From positions 1 through 51,834 of IMG/VR virus record IMGVR_UViG_3300035130_000145: a stretch of 51,834 bases of DNA. One strand, written 5' to 3'. The notes under the pieces were generated by a model. That model saw only the letters and a list, made by a program, of their open reading frames with translations. It was not told the DNA's origin and ran no database searches. Positions 7,174 to 14,531 of this stretch are shown in pieces. The stretch's first letter is position 1; every line of letters begins with the position of its first letter. Source of the stretch: a virus. Position numbers and translations under genes: made by a program.

Positions 7174-7377
7174 TTATTCATCCTTTAGTCGCATAAAGTG
7201 TTCATCAACCAATGCCAGAATAACAGCCTCGGTTTCCTCCATAGATACCGGCTCGATTTGGCAGGCTTTGGCGGTGATCTTTTCTAACGTCTTATAGTCA
7301 ACAACCCATCCATCAGTACCGCGATCACGCCGCATCACCCTGATTTCGGTAAGTTTTCCTTTTGTAAAATCTTTCAT
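7174..7377 (-). CDS. hypothetical protein (67 aa)
   Basis: The ATG at 7377 is preceded by the recurrent AGAAAGGCAAAC ribosome-site cassette. The protein starts basic (MKDFTKGKLTEIRVMRRDRG) and ends with an acidic helix (MEETEAVILALVDEHF). No motif recognised. Confidence 0.5.
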   Translation of the reverse strand: MKDFTKGKLTEIRVMRRDRGTDGWVVDYKTLEKITAKACQIEPVSMEETEAVILALVDEHFMRLKDE

Positions 7378-7404
7378 TTGTTTGCCTTTCTTGTTAAATA
7401 TTTT

Positions 7405-7767
7405 TCATATGCTCCCACTACCCATCGTGAAATCAGGAAGCGGATCGCCATCCAAACAACAGAACAGATGCAGACATCTCGGATGGATATTCACGTGCTC
7501 CTTCGCTTCTGGGAGCACCATGACCGCTTTCCTGTCGTCGCCTATCCAGTGGCGCTTAAGGTAGGCCAGTTCGTCATATGTCGGCACTCTGCTCTTATGA
7601 GACATCGACAGATGCAGCCAGAATTTCCCGTCACTGTATTGCGCGAATGAGGCGATCACCCCAAGGTTCTTTTTATTGTTGCGCCATACTCCATGATAGT
7701 TGCGCGATGGAATCTCAACCCAACCGGGTGGTAGGTTCCTTCCAGTCAATGGTAATCCTTGATCCAT
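7405..7767 (-). CDS. DUF7694-like phage protein
   Basis: A 120-aa protein with a pattern common in phage early regions: KFWLHLSMS, then PTYDELAYLKRHWIGDDRKAVMVLP, then NIHPRCLHLFCCLDGDPLPDF. I recall this arrangement as the DUF7694 family of unknown function. The ATG at 7767 has GAGGCAG upstream; a GTG sits directly before it. Confidence 0.6.
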   Translation of the reverse strand: MDQGLPLTGRNLPPGWVEIPSRNYHGVWRNNKKNLGVIASFAQYSDGKFWLHLSMSHKSRVPTYDELAYLKRHWIGDDRKAVMVLPEAKEHVNIHPRCLHLFCCLDGDPLPDFTMGSGSI

Positions 7768-7774
7768 CACTGCC

Positions 7775-7975
7775 TCACTGTTCCTCTTGAAGGGCGAACA
7801 TGTGCATCGCGACCATGCCAGCTACTGTTGTCGCAGCCTTGAACGCTTCAAATTTCAATTGAGCAATGGCGTTTATCTTCTCGAGAAAATCCATTTCTTC
7901 GTTCAGAACCTGCTCGATTTCCGGATTTATCTTCTCCAGAATTGCGCTGTAGTAGTAATCAATCCCTTTTTCCAT
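7775..7975 (-). CDS. small amphipathic protein (66 aa)
   Basis: The start overlaps the end of the endolysin gene by 17 bases. Acidic helices (KINPEIEQVLNEEMDFLEKIN) are followed by a more hydrophobic C-terminal stretch (FKAATTVAGMVAMHMFAL, about 45-62). That stretch might associate with a membrane. Adjacent to the endolysin, it could be an accessory lysis protein such as a pinholin or antiholin, though the hydrophobic segment is weak. Confidence 0.5.
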   Translation of the reverse strand: MEKGIDYYYSAILEKINPEIEQVLNEEMDFLEKINAIAQLKFEAFKAATTVAGMVAMHMFALQEEQ

Positions 7976-8438
7976 TGGCTTTCCCTTTCTGGACTCTTCC
8001 TCTGAGCCTTTCCAGCCGCCGCAGTCTAAACGCCGTTATCCTCCGCGCCCTCGGTGTCCCCCTGCATCGGCCAGACGCATATCGCCACAGGCCGCGCTCC
8101 AGGCTCCCACAGAAGCGCCTATCCATGTCGATGAGCATTGCCCCACACATCACCTGCCCCCGTGCCGTGGATAGGTCGTGCTCGCCCTCGCAGGCCTTCC
8201 GGTGCTTCCCGTGAACCTGGAAGAGACCGACCTCTCCTAGTGCCCCCTCGGCGTCCACGCGAAATGATGACTCGTAGAACGACCAGGTGACGAGTAGGGA
8301 CGGTTCGATGTTGTATCGTTCGCCCGCGTCGACAAAGTGACGTGACATCGTATCCCGCGCATTGGCGTCACGGTACAGGAGACGATTGGGAGTAGTGGAT
8401 AACAGGATGAATATTATTGCCGATACCGAGGTCATCAT
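7959..8438 (-). CDS. SLT-type lytic transglycosylase endolysin with N-terminal signal
   Basis: A 159-aa muralytic enzyme cleaving the glycan strands of peptidoglycan. Residues 1-14 are hydrophobic (signal or signal-arrest). The SLT core follows: PSLLVTWSFYESSF with probable catalytic Glu 56, then GEVGLFQVHG (about 68-77). The C-terminus is strongly basic. AGGAGGT precedes the ATG. The location is in the replication/methylation arm rather than beside the tail genes. The signal-arrest type would not need a large-hole holin. Confidence 0.75.
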   Translation of the reverse strand: MMTSVSAIIFILLSTTPNRLLYRDANARDTMSRHFVDAGERYNIEPSLLVTWSFYESSFRVDAEGALGEVGLFQVHGKHRKACEGEHDLSTARGQVMCGAMLIDMDRRFCGSLERGLWRYASGRCRGTPRARRITAFRLRRLERLRGRVQKGKANGKRD

Positions 8439-8448
8439 GCAGCACCTC

Positions 8449-8715
8449 CTAGAACTTCGGATCCTTCATTGGACCACCGGGTGACTTGGATTCCACTTTC
8501 TTATTTGCTTTAGGCGGGGGTGCTACGGCCTCCACCTGCTGCTCGTCAAACCACTCTGGCTCCAACGGCTTCCCGTCCTTGAGTGTTTTGGATTGGACAC
8601 TGACTCGAATACAGCCGTTAAGCCAAAAGGTGAGGCCGGTCACCACCCCTTCATATCCGGTGATCGTATCTCGAACTTCCTGCCTTAGTGCGAATTTGCT
8701 TTTCAAAGTTGCCAT
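8449..8715 (-). CDS. small beta-barrel-like phage protein (88 aa)
   Basis: Starts MATLKSKFALRQEVRDTITGYEGVVTG behind AAAGGATG. The phrase FWLNGCIRVSVQSKTLKDGKP...EWFDEQQVE is a recognisable pattern of a small phage protein widely found in replication or accessory regions, likely an SH3/Tudor-like fold of unknown role. A Lys/Pro-rich tail follows. An upstream in-frame ATG at 8751 with GGAGG would add 12 residues. Confidence 0.6.
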   Translation of the reverse strand: MATLKSKFALRQEVRDTITGYEGVVTGLTFWLNGCIRVSVQSKTLKDGKPLEPEWFDEQQVEAVAPPPKANKKVESKSPGGPMKDPKF

Positions 8716-8747
8716 CTTACATCCTTTCTTTTTAGTGTCTGAAATAA

Positions 8748-8879
8748 TCATAGCGCCCTCCAGATCTGTTCGATTAGAGCTGTTATCGATGCCAGAGCCC
8801 CGAAGCCGAACAGGAACACCAGCATCCAGAACATGATTTCGATTCTCGACTTTTTGGTTTTGGTTTTTATTAGTCGCAT
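8748..8879 (-). CDS. single-pass membrane protein (43 aa)
   Basis: A short ORF tiling perfectly: its ATG (8879) overlaps the upstream TAA as TAATG and its TGA overlaps the next possible start (8751) as ATGA. It begins MRLIKTKTKKSRIEI, a basic head. One transmembrane helix of about 20 residues follows (MFWMLVFLFGFGALASITAL) and a short tail ends ...RAL. Being 0.4 kb from the endolysin, it is a candidate holin-like or anchoring peptide, but no family is recognised. Confidence 0.6.
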   Translation of the reverse strand: MRLIKTKTKKSRIEIMFWMLVFLFGFGALASITALIEQIWRAL

Positions 8880-9085
8880 TAGTACACCCCTCCTTGTCTT
8901 CGAATGTAGTCTCTCGGTATCCATCCGAGGCGTTCCATTGCCCGCCAGGCAGTATCGGCTTTATCCGGGTCTATTCTTGGTTGGCCTGATGATACTTTAG
9001 ATAATCGTCTCTCAAGCATCCTTATTTTCGCTTCCAATAGGATAATATATTCCCTGTCGGTCAGAAGCCCCTGTTCAATAGTCAT
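8879..9085 (-). CDS. coiled-coil hypothetical protein (68 aa)
   Basis: The ATG at 9085 overlaps the helicase stop (ATGA). Residues 10-31 form a helix likely to coil (DREYIILLEAKIRMLERRL), and the C-terminal half carries DKADTAWRAMERLGW. As the gene just downstream of the helicase it might be a helicase-loader accessory, which the sequence cannot show. Confidence 0.55.
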   Translation of the reverse strand: MTIEQGLLTDREYIILLEAKIRMLERRLSKVSSGQPRIDPDKADTAWRAMERLGWIPRDYIRRQGGVY

Positions 9086-10386
9086 CAGTATTCCGCCTCC
9101 CCAGCCCGCTGGTAATCGCCAACGTGCATGTGCTGTAGGTCGCAATGCAGACGCAGTTTGCCAGTCCGCCCATGCGAATTCTTCGCGATGATAAAAGTCA
9201 GCTCGTTCTCATCCTTCGATTCGTCGTAATACCTCGGACGATGAAGCAACCAGACCACGCGCGCGAGCTGTTCGAGCTCTCCGGTCTGTCGGAGATCGCC
9301 CAGCTCGGGAATTTTTGAAGACCGCTTTTCCGTCTCTCGGCTGAGTTGGTGTAGGCAAAGCACTGGGATGTTCAACTGTTTCGGAATCTCGACAATCGTT
9401 CGAGCGGCCGCCGTTGTGGATTCATAGAGATCCTTGCCCTTGTCACGGAGATGCCCGAGGTGGTCGAGTACCAGTAGGTCAAGACCGTGCTCCTCAGCGT
9501 GCTTAAATGCGACATTTCGGACATCGGCCGATGTTATTGACGTGGTGTCGTCAATCCAGATTGGAAGACATCCCACGACATCACGAACATTGTGAAGTAG
9601 TGTTCGCTCTTCAAAAGACAACCGTTTGGCGACGATACGGTCGAGTGCGACATTCGCAAAACGCGCAAATAACCGGTACAGAACGAAGCGTCGTGAATCC
9701 TCAGGACTGACAATCAGTACACGCTTGCCCGCCAACGCCGCGTTGGTAGCAATATTGAGGGCGAGGGTGCTTTTCCCCATTGACGGCCGTGAAGCCAATA
9801 CGCTGAGCAACCCGGGCCACAACCCGCCAAATTCGGCGTCGATAGTGCCAATGCCGGTTTTAATCAATCCGGCCGGTTCACCCTGCTCTTCGAGTTCCTG
9901 AAGTGTGCTGTCTATCAGGCTTGCGACTGAAATGGCGTTAGCGTTTTTGGTTTGCTGGTCGGCAACACCGGTCACCGCGGCCCGGGCCCGAGCGAGGAAA
10001 TCAGGAGTGTCGATGGACTGCTTGCTCCCCTCCTCAACGATATTCATCGCAGCCTGCATCATCACACGGCGGCGTCCTATCTCCCGAAGCTCGTTGAGAT
10101 AGTGATCGAAGTTTGCGGTCGTGGGCAATTCATCAGCAAGATGGTTTAGCCCCTCCATACCACCGACAAGGCGCTTCTCGTCGTCCCCAAGAGCCGAAAA
10201 CAGTGTGACCGGGTCAACTGGCTTACCTTCCACCAAGAGAGACTGTGTCGTTCTGTAGATGGTCTGATGCGGTATGTGATAGAAATCATCGGCCTCCAGT
10301 TCTGCAAAGAACCGTCCGAGTCGGTTATCCACGATGACGGCACCGAGCACGGCCCTTTCGGTTTCTATGCTGCGTGGAAGCTGCAT
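9085..10386 (-). CDS. dnaB: replicative DNA helicase, DnaB family
   Basis: A 433-aa hexameric helicase for phage DNA replication. The N-terminal DnaB domain opens with IETERAVLGAVIVDNR and DDFYHIPHQTIY. The RecA-like core has Walker A (SRPSMGKST, about 199-207), Walker B (LLVLDHLGHL, about 300-309) and the DnaB motif 3 to 4 region (LCLHQLSRETEKR, DLRQTGELEQLA). The length fits the family. The start overlaps the initiator gene's stop (TGATG). Together they form the replication module. Confidence 0.92.
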   Translation of the reverse strand: MQLPRSIETERAVLGAVIVDNRLGRFFAELEADDFYHIPHQTIYRTTQSLLVEGKPVDPVTLFSALGDDEKRLVGGMEGLNHLADELPTTANFDHYLNELREIGRRRVMMQAAMNIVEEGSKQSIDTPDFLARARAAVTGVADQQTKNANAISVASLIDSTLQELEEQGEPAGLIKTGIGTIDAEFGGLWPGLLSVLASRPSMGKSTLALNIATNAALAGKRVLIVSPEDSRRFVLYRLFARFANVALDRIVAKRLSFEERTLLHNVRDVVGCLPIWIDDTTSITSADVRNVAFKHAEEHGLDLLVLDHLGHLRDKGKDLYESTTAAARTIVEIPKQLNIPVLCLHQLSRETEKRSSKIPELGDLRQTGELEQLARVVWLLHRPRYYDESKDENELTFIIAKNSHGRTGKLRLHCDLQHMHVGDYQRAGEAEY

Positions 10387-11138
10387 CAGGTGTCCATCCC
10401 GTATTTGACTGGAGCCAGTTTCGGTTTTGACTGTTCAGCCTGTTTCCGGATCGTGTTCTTCAGACAGTTCATGAGCCACTGGTGCAGCTTGTTTCGGCCT
10501 TGAACGTACACTGGGTCATTGGGCGACCTACTGGTCGCCACATCCCGTATCCACTCCAGCGAGTCGCCTTCGAGCTGGAGGAGATAGTTCTTTGCCTGCT
10601 GAATCCATGCGATAGCGTCTTGGACTGTACAGTCAGGCCATGCAGTCAGGATGAATTTCGCCAGTAGTCTGTCTTGTTCGATTGGAAGAAACTCCAATGC
10701 TTCATCGATTGGCTGTAGATCAACTTTCGATGTCTCCTTAACTTGATCCTTCGATGCCTTATTGTTTTTATATATATATTCTGTCTCTCCCTCTCCCTCT
10801 ATCTCTGTCTCTGTCTCTGGATCAGCACATTGCTCCACTTTTGCTAGCAAGCTGTTATCATCATAAATAATCCAATGTTTTAGCTTCCGTATATGTCCTG
10901 CTAGCACTGTGCTATCAATTCGCAAGCGCCATGCTATCTCATCGAGTGACGGCAAATTTCCGACCTTCGCCTTATCCTCTGCTGCAAGCATCCAGAGAAG
11001 AACGAGTGTCTTCACGACGTCACCCTCAAGATCGTTGAACTCTTTGTCGTCCAGGAGCTTGCGATGAAGTTTTATCCATGGCGGACATCTGTCCTTGTAA
11101 TGTTGAAATTCGTGCCAGTTTTTAATTCTTAAAGTCAT
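10386..11138 (-). CDS. phage replication initiator/organiser (lambda O-like N-terminus)
   Basis: A 250-aa protein beginning with the conserved initiator pattern LRIKNWHEFQHYKDRCPPWIKLH. A winged-helix region (about 30-115) includes WMLAAEDKAKVGNLPSLDEIAWRL. A Glu/Thr/Gly-rich linker encoded by a hexanucleotide repeat follows, then a C-terminal helical domain that probably loads the DnaB-like helicase encoded just downstream. The longer frame to 11300 adds Arg-rich sequence without a good start. Confidence 0.75.
   Translation of the reverse strand: MTLRIKNWHEFQHYKDRCPPWIKLHRKLLDDKEFNDLEGDVVKTLVLLWMLAAEDKAKVGNLPSLDEIAWRLRIDSTVLAGHIRKLKHWIIYDDNSLLAKVEQCADPETETEIEGEGETEYIYKNNKASKDQVKETSKVDLQPIDEALEFLPIEQDRLLAKFILTAWPDCTVQDAIAWIQQAKNYLLQLEGDSLEWIRDVATSRSPNDPVYVQGRNKLHQWLMNCLKNTIRKQAEQSKPKLAPVKYGMDT
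10761..10820. repeat. AT-rich tract plus GAGRNA hexamer repeat inside the initiator gene: candidate origin
   Basis: On the minus strand six tandem hexamers (GAGACA, GAGACA, GAGATA, GAGGGA, GAGGGA, GAGACA; 10781-10820) are followed by an AT-only tract of alternating TA within 10761-10780. In lambdoid phages the origin lies inside the O gene and consists of repeats beside a strand-asymmetric AT-rich region. The placement and composition here match that design, though the repeats also simply encode the protein linker. Confidence 0.4.
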
Positions 11139-11190
11139 GGCGTACCTGCGAACAGCTTGGAGTATCCACCCATAATCGAGCCCCCTCTGC

Positions 11191-11409
11191 TTACGCCATC
11201 GAGGTATCACTCGGCTGTTCGGTTGCAGTTGGAAACGCACTCGAATCAATCCACTCTTCAATATCCGATTCTCGATATCGAACAGAACATCGAATGCCAT
11301 CTCCGAACTTGAAGGCCTTCAGTTTTCCCTCTCTGGTCCATCTACGAATTGTATCGACATGAATTGATAATCTATCGGCCACTTCTTGTGCGGTGAGCAG
11401 TTTTGACAT
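11191..11409 (-). CDS. excisionase / MerR-type HTH protein (72 aa)
   Basis: Starts MSKLLTAQEVADRLSIHVDTI with AGGAGGT upstream. The helix-turn-helix (TAQEVADRLSIHVDTIRRW) and the wing (FGDGIRCSVRYRESDIEEWID) match the DNA-binding excisionase-type helix_turn_helix_17/MerR fold. It is the first gene of the minus arm, divergent from the integrase across attP, so it may direct excision, regulate the divergent promoters, or both. Confidence 0.75.
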   Translation of the reverse strand: MSKLLTAQEVADRLSIHVDTIRRWTREGKLKAFKFGDGIRCSVRYRESDIEEWIDSSAFPTATEQPSDTSMA

Positions 11410-11423
11410 ATCGGCATACCTCC

Positions 11424-11437
11424 TGCGCAATAGCGCA
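11424..11437. promoter_or_regulatory. inverted repeat before the HTH gene
   Basis: TGCGC-aata-GCGCA lies immediately upstream of the AGGAGG ribosome site of the 11191-11409 gene. It could be an autoregulatory operator or an mRNA hairpin controlling that gene. Confidence 0.4.
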
Positions 11438-11449
11438 AATTAACTGCTC

Positions 11450-11465
11450 AAAATGTATGACTGGC
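11450..11465 (+). repeat. direct repeat AAAATGTWTGACWGGC, copy 1
   Basis: AAAATGTATGACTGGC here and AAAATGTTTGACAGGC at 11581-11596 differ at only two of 16 positions and are 131 bp apart. Both lie on the same side of attP, as arm-type integrase/excisionase sites do. The second copy also carries the candidate -35 element. Confidence 0.5.
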
Positions 11466-11580
11466 GGGTTGGAAAATATCCTTTTGATTTCTGGGGCGAA
11501 TTCAAAAGCAAAAAATTGGTGGCAGTATTGCTCCAAATACGTAAAACAAATGGCGGCAAAAAAGTGCACATACTGCGCAT

Positions 11581-11596
11581 AAAATGTTTGACAGGC
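11581..11596 (+). repeat. direct repeat AAAATGTWTGACWGGC, copy 2
   Basis: Second copy of the 16-bp repeat. It contains TTGACA (11588-11593), so a protein binding this repeat would cover the predicted integrase/early promoter. Confidence 0.5.
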
Positions 11597-11616
11597 AAAT
11601 TTTCGGTGAGTAGGGT
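11588..11616 (+). promoter_or_regulatory. candidate sigma70 promoter for integrase/early operon
   Basis: A perfect -35 TTGACA (11588-11593), a 17-bp spacer and a weak -10 TAGGGT (11611-11616). It points toward the integrase and would give a leader of about 350 bases passing through attP. In the integrated state attP is split, so this promoter would be separated from the integrase if integration occurs at the tRNA core. Confidence 0.35.
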
Positions 11617-11667
11617 TAAGATATGTTCAGAAACGGCGCAAATCAGGAATTTTTAGCGACCCTAGTT

Positions 11668-11712
11668 TTCCTAAACCGAGGGTCGCAGGTTCGAGTCCTG
11701 CTGGGCGCGCCA
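11668..11712 (+). other. attP: attP core: 3' part of a tRNA-Arg(CCT) gene
   Basis: The sequence matches the second half of a tRNA: anticodon loop T-CCT-AA (about 11669-11674), the 3' anticodon stem and variable region, T-arm GCAGG-TTCGAGT-CCTGC (11685-11701), 3' acceptor strand TGGGCGC (11702-11708), discriminator G and encoded CCA (11710-11712). No 5' half is present, so it is not a functional tRNA here. Tyrosine integrases commonly recombine at tRNA 3' ends and restore the tRNA, and the integrase gene starts 260 bp away. Confidence 0.85.
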
Positions 11713-11972
11713 AACAAAACATCAAAAAAACCAAATAAATACGAGGATATACTGAAAATATTTTCAGGGATGGTCCATGGCCTCAGAACGTCAATCTCGC
11801 TCCAAAACTACATATTTTCTGTCAGTCTTGATCGTTTTCTGAATATCTGGCAATTCCTGGAAATTTGCATTCTTTTCGAAACGATACATGCTTATCATCT
11901 GCGAAACAAATCGAAGACTTGGCGGGGAATACAGGTGGCACTGGTGCGCCAAATCAACAGGAAAGGTGCGAG

Positions 11973-13082
11973 ATGAGTAAGCATGTAAGACAGTCAAAAC
12001 CCGCCAGGCATGGCAATCAATGGCAAATCAGATGGACCGATGAAACGGGACATAGGCGAAGCGAGACGTGGAGCAACTACGAGGACGCCGAGCACGCCTT
12101 AGTGACTCACAAACTCCACGTGATGGAGATACGCCGTGGTCTCCGAGTAAGACCACCCAAGAGCCGTGGCTTTGAGGAACTGTGCCGGCAGTGGCTCGAG
12201 ATACGCACAGTCAAAAAGCGCACTCCAAAGGACGACACATCAATTATCAGGGTGCATCTGCGGCCGACCTTCGGCCATTTGGATATCGACCAAATCACTG
12301 CTGAACGCATCGATATTTTTTCGGCGGCGCTTTCAGCGAAGCGTGCACCACAGACGGTGAGAAACATTCTAATTCTTCTGGGGGCCATGTTGAGACAGGC
12401 GGTAGAGTGGGGGTGGCTCTTGGGCGTTCCTAAGATTCATCTTCCACGAGTTCGACTATTTCCTGCTGACTGCAAATGGCTACGCACTATCGATGAGCGA
12501 GATCAATTCCTGCGCGCGGCGCAAAATCACGCATTGCAGGTTGTCTACCCTATGTACGCCACCGCTGTGCACACCGGAATGCGCGCCGGCGAGCTCGCGG
12601 GTTTACAGTGGCAAGATATAGACTTCGAGCGTCGCCTTATTACCGTTCAAAGGTCATATGGTGGCCCTACAAAAAGTGGTGATATCCGACGCATACCAAT
12701 TGGTGACGGCCTACTTCCCATTCTGCGGGAGTGGCGGCTGGCCTGCGGCAACCGGCTGGCGTTTCCGAATACTGCCGGTCAGATGTGGGATCCGCGCGGG
12801 CGTATTTTCAAGACAGTATTCCAAAAAGTGCTTCAGCTCGGCGGATTCCCGCCGAAACATATCACCTTCCATTCGTTGAGGCACACGTTCGCGAGCTATT
12901 TCTTGATGAATGGTGGCGACTTAGAAGGCCTACGACGGATTCTTGGTCACAAAGACTCGAAGACAACCCAGCGGTATGCCCATTGGCGGCCCGATGCCTT
13001 TGACAAGTACTGGGGAATCATGGGGCCAACGAAGTGCCACGACGGCGAGGTGATCGAGATGCGCAAGAAGGAGGAGGCATGA
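11973..13082 (+). CDS. int: tyrosine-family integrase
   Basis: A 369-aa site-specific recombinase. An N-terminal arm/AP2-like region begins HGNQWQIRWTDETGHRR. A SAM-like core-binding domain covers about 65-160. The catalytic domain has Arg 204 (HTGMRAGE), Lys about 235, His 300 and Arg 303 (HSLRHTFA), His 326 (LGHKD) and nucleophile Tyr about 335 (TQRYAHW). ATG 11973 is chosen because AAAGGTGCGAG precedes it and the N-terminal domain begins there; 36 further upstream codons look unconserved. It adjoins attP. Confidence 0.93.
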   Translation: MSKHVRQSKPARHGNQWQIRWTDETGHRRSETWSNYEDAEHALVTHKLHVMEIRRGLRVRPPKSRGFEELCRQWLEIRTVKKRTPKDDTSIIRVHLRPTFGHLDIDQITAERIDIFSAALSAKRAPQTVRNILILLGAMLRQAVEWGWLLGVPKIHLPRVRLFPADCKWLRTIDERDQFLRAAQNHALQVVYPMYATAVHTGMRAGELAGLQWQDIDFERRLITVQRSYGGPTKSGDIRRIPIGDGLLPILREWRLACGNRLAFPNTAGQMWDPRGRIFKTVFQKVLQLGGFPPKHITFHSLRHTFASYFLMNGGDLEGLRRILGHKDSKTTQRYAHWRPDAFDKYWGIMGPTKCHDGEVIEMRKKEEA

Positions 13083-13312
13083 ACACCGAAGAGACAATCA
13101 GGGCTGAACGAGAAGCTATAGTCAAGCACCTCGGCAAAAAAGCCACAGAGCACCGTTTGAAGGCCGTTGTAATTCGGGCACGTACCGAGAAGGGAACCCT
13201 TAGTGTCGAGTTTAACACTTGGATCGCTCACACGCATAAGATGCAAGCCAGCGAGCTCGACCGCATGTCCCTTCATATCCTAACCGGTCGCCACGTGGAG
13301 AGCGCAGAATGA
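13079..13312 (+). CDS. hypothetical protein (77 aa)
   Basis: The start overlaps the integrase stop (ATGA) with GGAGG just upstream. A basic helical N-terminus (TIRAEREAIVKHLGKKATEHR) and a short beta segment (GTLSVEFNTWI) follow. The stop overlaps the next gene. Unknown function. Confidence 0.6.
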   Translation: MNTEETIRAEREAIVKHLGKKATEHRLKAVVIRARTEKGTLSVEFNTWIAHTHKMQASELDRMSLHILTGRHVESAE

Positions 13313-14001
13313 ACACCGCCCCCGCCATGCGCCCCGACGACGAGCTGCTCGACGACTTCGCCCTGGCCGCGATGGACTTCGAAAACGTCGATGAAGGCCC
13401 GGCAGCCAAGGCGCTGCGCAAAGCTTTCGATGCGATGCGGGAAGCCGTCGAGATTGCTCGCCAGGAAGAGCAGGCGGCAGCGTGGTGGACAAAGAAGGTA
13501 AATGACTGGGTAGCCTGGTCGCGAATAAAAAAGCCAGAGACGCGGCGACGTGCTGCGTCTCTGATATGTCGAGACTTCGACGATATTCCCACCGCTATTG
13601 ATTTCCTCACGTGCCCCCCATTGGACAGTCTTTCTATCCTTTCCCTGTCCGATGGGGGGCGCATCCCCACCAACGCCTACGAAGCTTTCGCGGCGCGTCG
13701 ACGTGGGGCACTGGCTGATGAGCTTGAGCTCGCCGAGAGGCGAGGCCCGGTGGAGCGATACACCTACCGGTTGCGCATGTTGCGCGGACTGGGGGAGTCG
13801 AGAACGAAGATATACCGATGGCGAAGCCTTGTAGGTCGATGCGGGTTTCGTCTTCTCAATAAGTCCGCTGATACACCCCAGGAGGCGCCCCTGGGGATTC
13901 AGATTAAACCACTCGTCCGCGTTCGTCGGGCGACAACACCGGGGGTGAACAATGACGCACTATCTAGTGACGGTATGGCGCGGGCCAGAGATGGTCCGTG
14001 A
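13309..14001 (+). CDS. hypothetical protein (230 aa)
   Basis: A mainly helical N-terminal half, rich in Ala/Glu/Arg, then an Arg-rich region (AFAARRRGALADELELAERR and RYTYRLRMLRGLG) that could bind nucleic acid. The segment GESRTKIYRWRSLVGRCGF near 165-183 looks like a weak helix-turn-helix. It could be a regulator in a genome where no CI-type repressor is seen. No family is recognised. Confidence 0.55.
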   Translation: MNTAPAMRPDDELLDDFALAAMDFENVDEGPAAKALRKAFDAMREAVEIARQEEQAAAWWTKKVNDWVAWSRIKKPETRRRAASLICRDFDDIPTAIDFLTCPPLDSLSILSLSDGGRIPTNAYEAFAARRRGALADELELAERRGPVERYTYRLRMLRGLGESRTKIYRWRSLVGRCGFRLLNKSADTPQEAPLGIQIKPLVRVRRATTPGVNNDALSSDGMARARDGP

Positions 14002-14146
14002 GCTTTGGAACGAAATCGAAAAACATGGCCAGTGTGAGACTTCTGCAAAAGTTTACGCACTGCAACTCGAGCGAGATTTCAATGATTTCGAATACACGGT
14101 CCGACCAGTAACGGATCAGGAGCTACAGGAGGCAATAACCGCATGA
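13952..14146 (+). CDS. hypothetical protein (64 aa)
   Basis: Begins MTHYLVTVWRGPEMVRELWN, overlapping the previous gene's tail by 50 bases. The beta-alpha-alpha-beta pattern with a VYALQLERDFNDFEYTVRPV ending resembles many tiny phage proteins of unknown role. The stop overlaps the next start (ATGA). Confidence 0.5.
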   Translation: MTHYLVTVWRGPEMVRELWNEIEKHGQCETSAKVYALQLERDFNDFEYTVRPVTDQELQEAITA

Positions 14147-14325
14147 GGGATGGATATTACGTAATCACGGGAAGCGATGAATTTTGGTGCCCGACAAGGG
14201 CGTGCGCCAAGGAGACACAGCGAGTATTTGGCGGCGAGATCATCACTGCCGCAGAAAGGGATAGGAGATGGGCACAACAAGCAAGGAAGTTAAGGACAGC
14301 ATTGCCATGCATCTCACAACGATAG
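14143..14325 (+). CDS. hypothetical protein (60 aa)
   Basis: Starts by ATGA overlap. MRDGYYVITGSDEFWCPTRAC suggests a small strand-rich N-terminus and a basic helical C-terminus. It overlaps the following gene by 58 bases, which is large for this operon. Either its C-terminal third or the next gene's start could be misjudged. Confidence 0.45.
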   Translation: MRDGYYVITGSDEFWCPTRACAKETQRVFGGEIITAAERDRRWAQQARKLRTALPCISQR

Positions 14326-14531
14326 TTTCGGAGGCAATCGATTACTTCGAGGCCAGCGGCGAAAGGATCGAAGAGGCGGTAGGGAAATTCAATCGCGCCA
14401 GGACAGGTGTCCTGATGGCGATGAAAGAATCGAACGAGATGAGACCCGGGGATTCCGTATCGATGAAGTTGTATGAGGCTTGCGGTTTCATTGAGAGCGG
14501 CATCGAGCTGCTGACGGGGGTTAAGGCATGA
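14268..14531 (+). CDS. helical hypothetical protein (87 aa)
   Basis: Almost entirely helical (IVSEAIDYFEASGERIEEAVGK...). It sits directly before the ATPase gene with an ATGA overlap, so translation is coupled to it. AGGGATAGGAG precedes the start. It may be a partner of the ATPase (inference from coupling only). Confidence 0.55.
   Translation: MGTTSKEVKDSIAMHLTTIVSEAIDYFEASGERIEEAVGKFNRARTGVLMAMKESNEMRPGDSVSMKLYEACGFIESGIELLTGVKA

Larger units (their letters stand above)
11410..11972. other. divergent control and attachment region
   Basis: A 563-base non-coding stretch between the HTH gene (minus) and the integrase (plus). It contains an inverted repeat TGCGC-aata-GCGCA (11424-11437) touching the minus ribosome site, a 16-bp direct repeat (11450 and 11581), a candidate plus-strand promoter at 11588-11616 and the tRNA-like attP core at 11668-11712. 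From about 11720 to 11972 I see only AT-rich leader sequence. A 68-aa minus frame at 11791-11997 is not credible. Confidence 0.7.

Noticed and set aside
11668-11712. Functional tRNA gene
   Set aside because: Only the 3' portion from the anticodon loop is present, so it is an attachment core rather than a tRNA gene.
11791-11997. 68-aa minus-strand frame between attP and integrase
   Set aside because: No ribosome site, overlaps the integrase start, and composition unlike neighbouring proteins.
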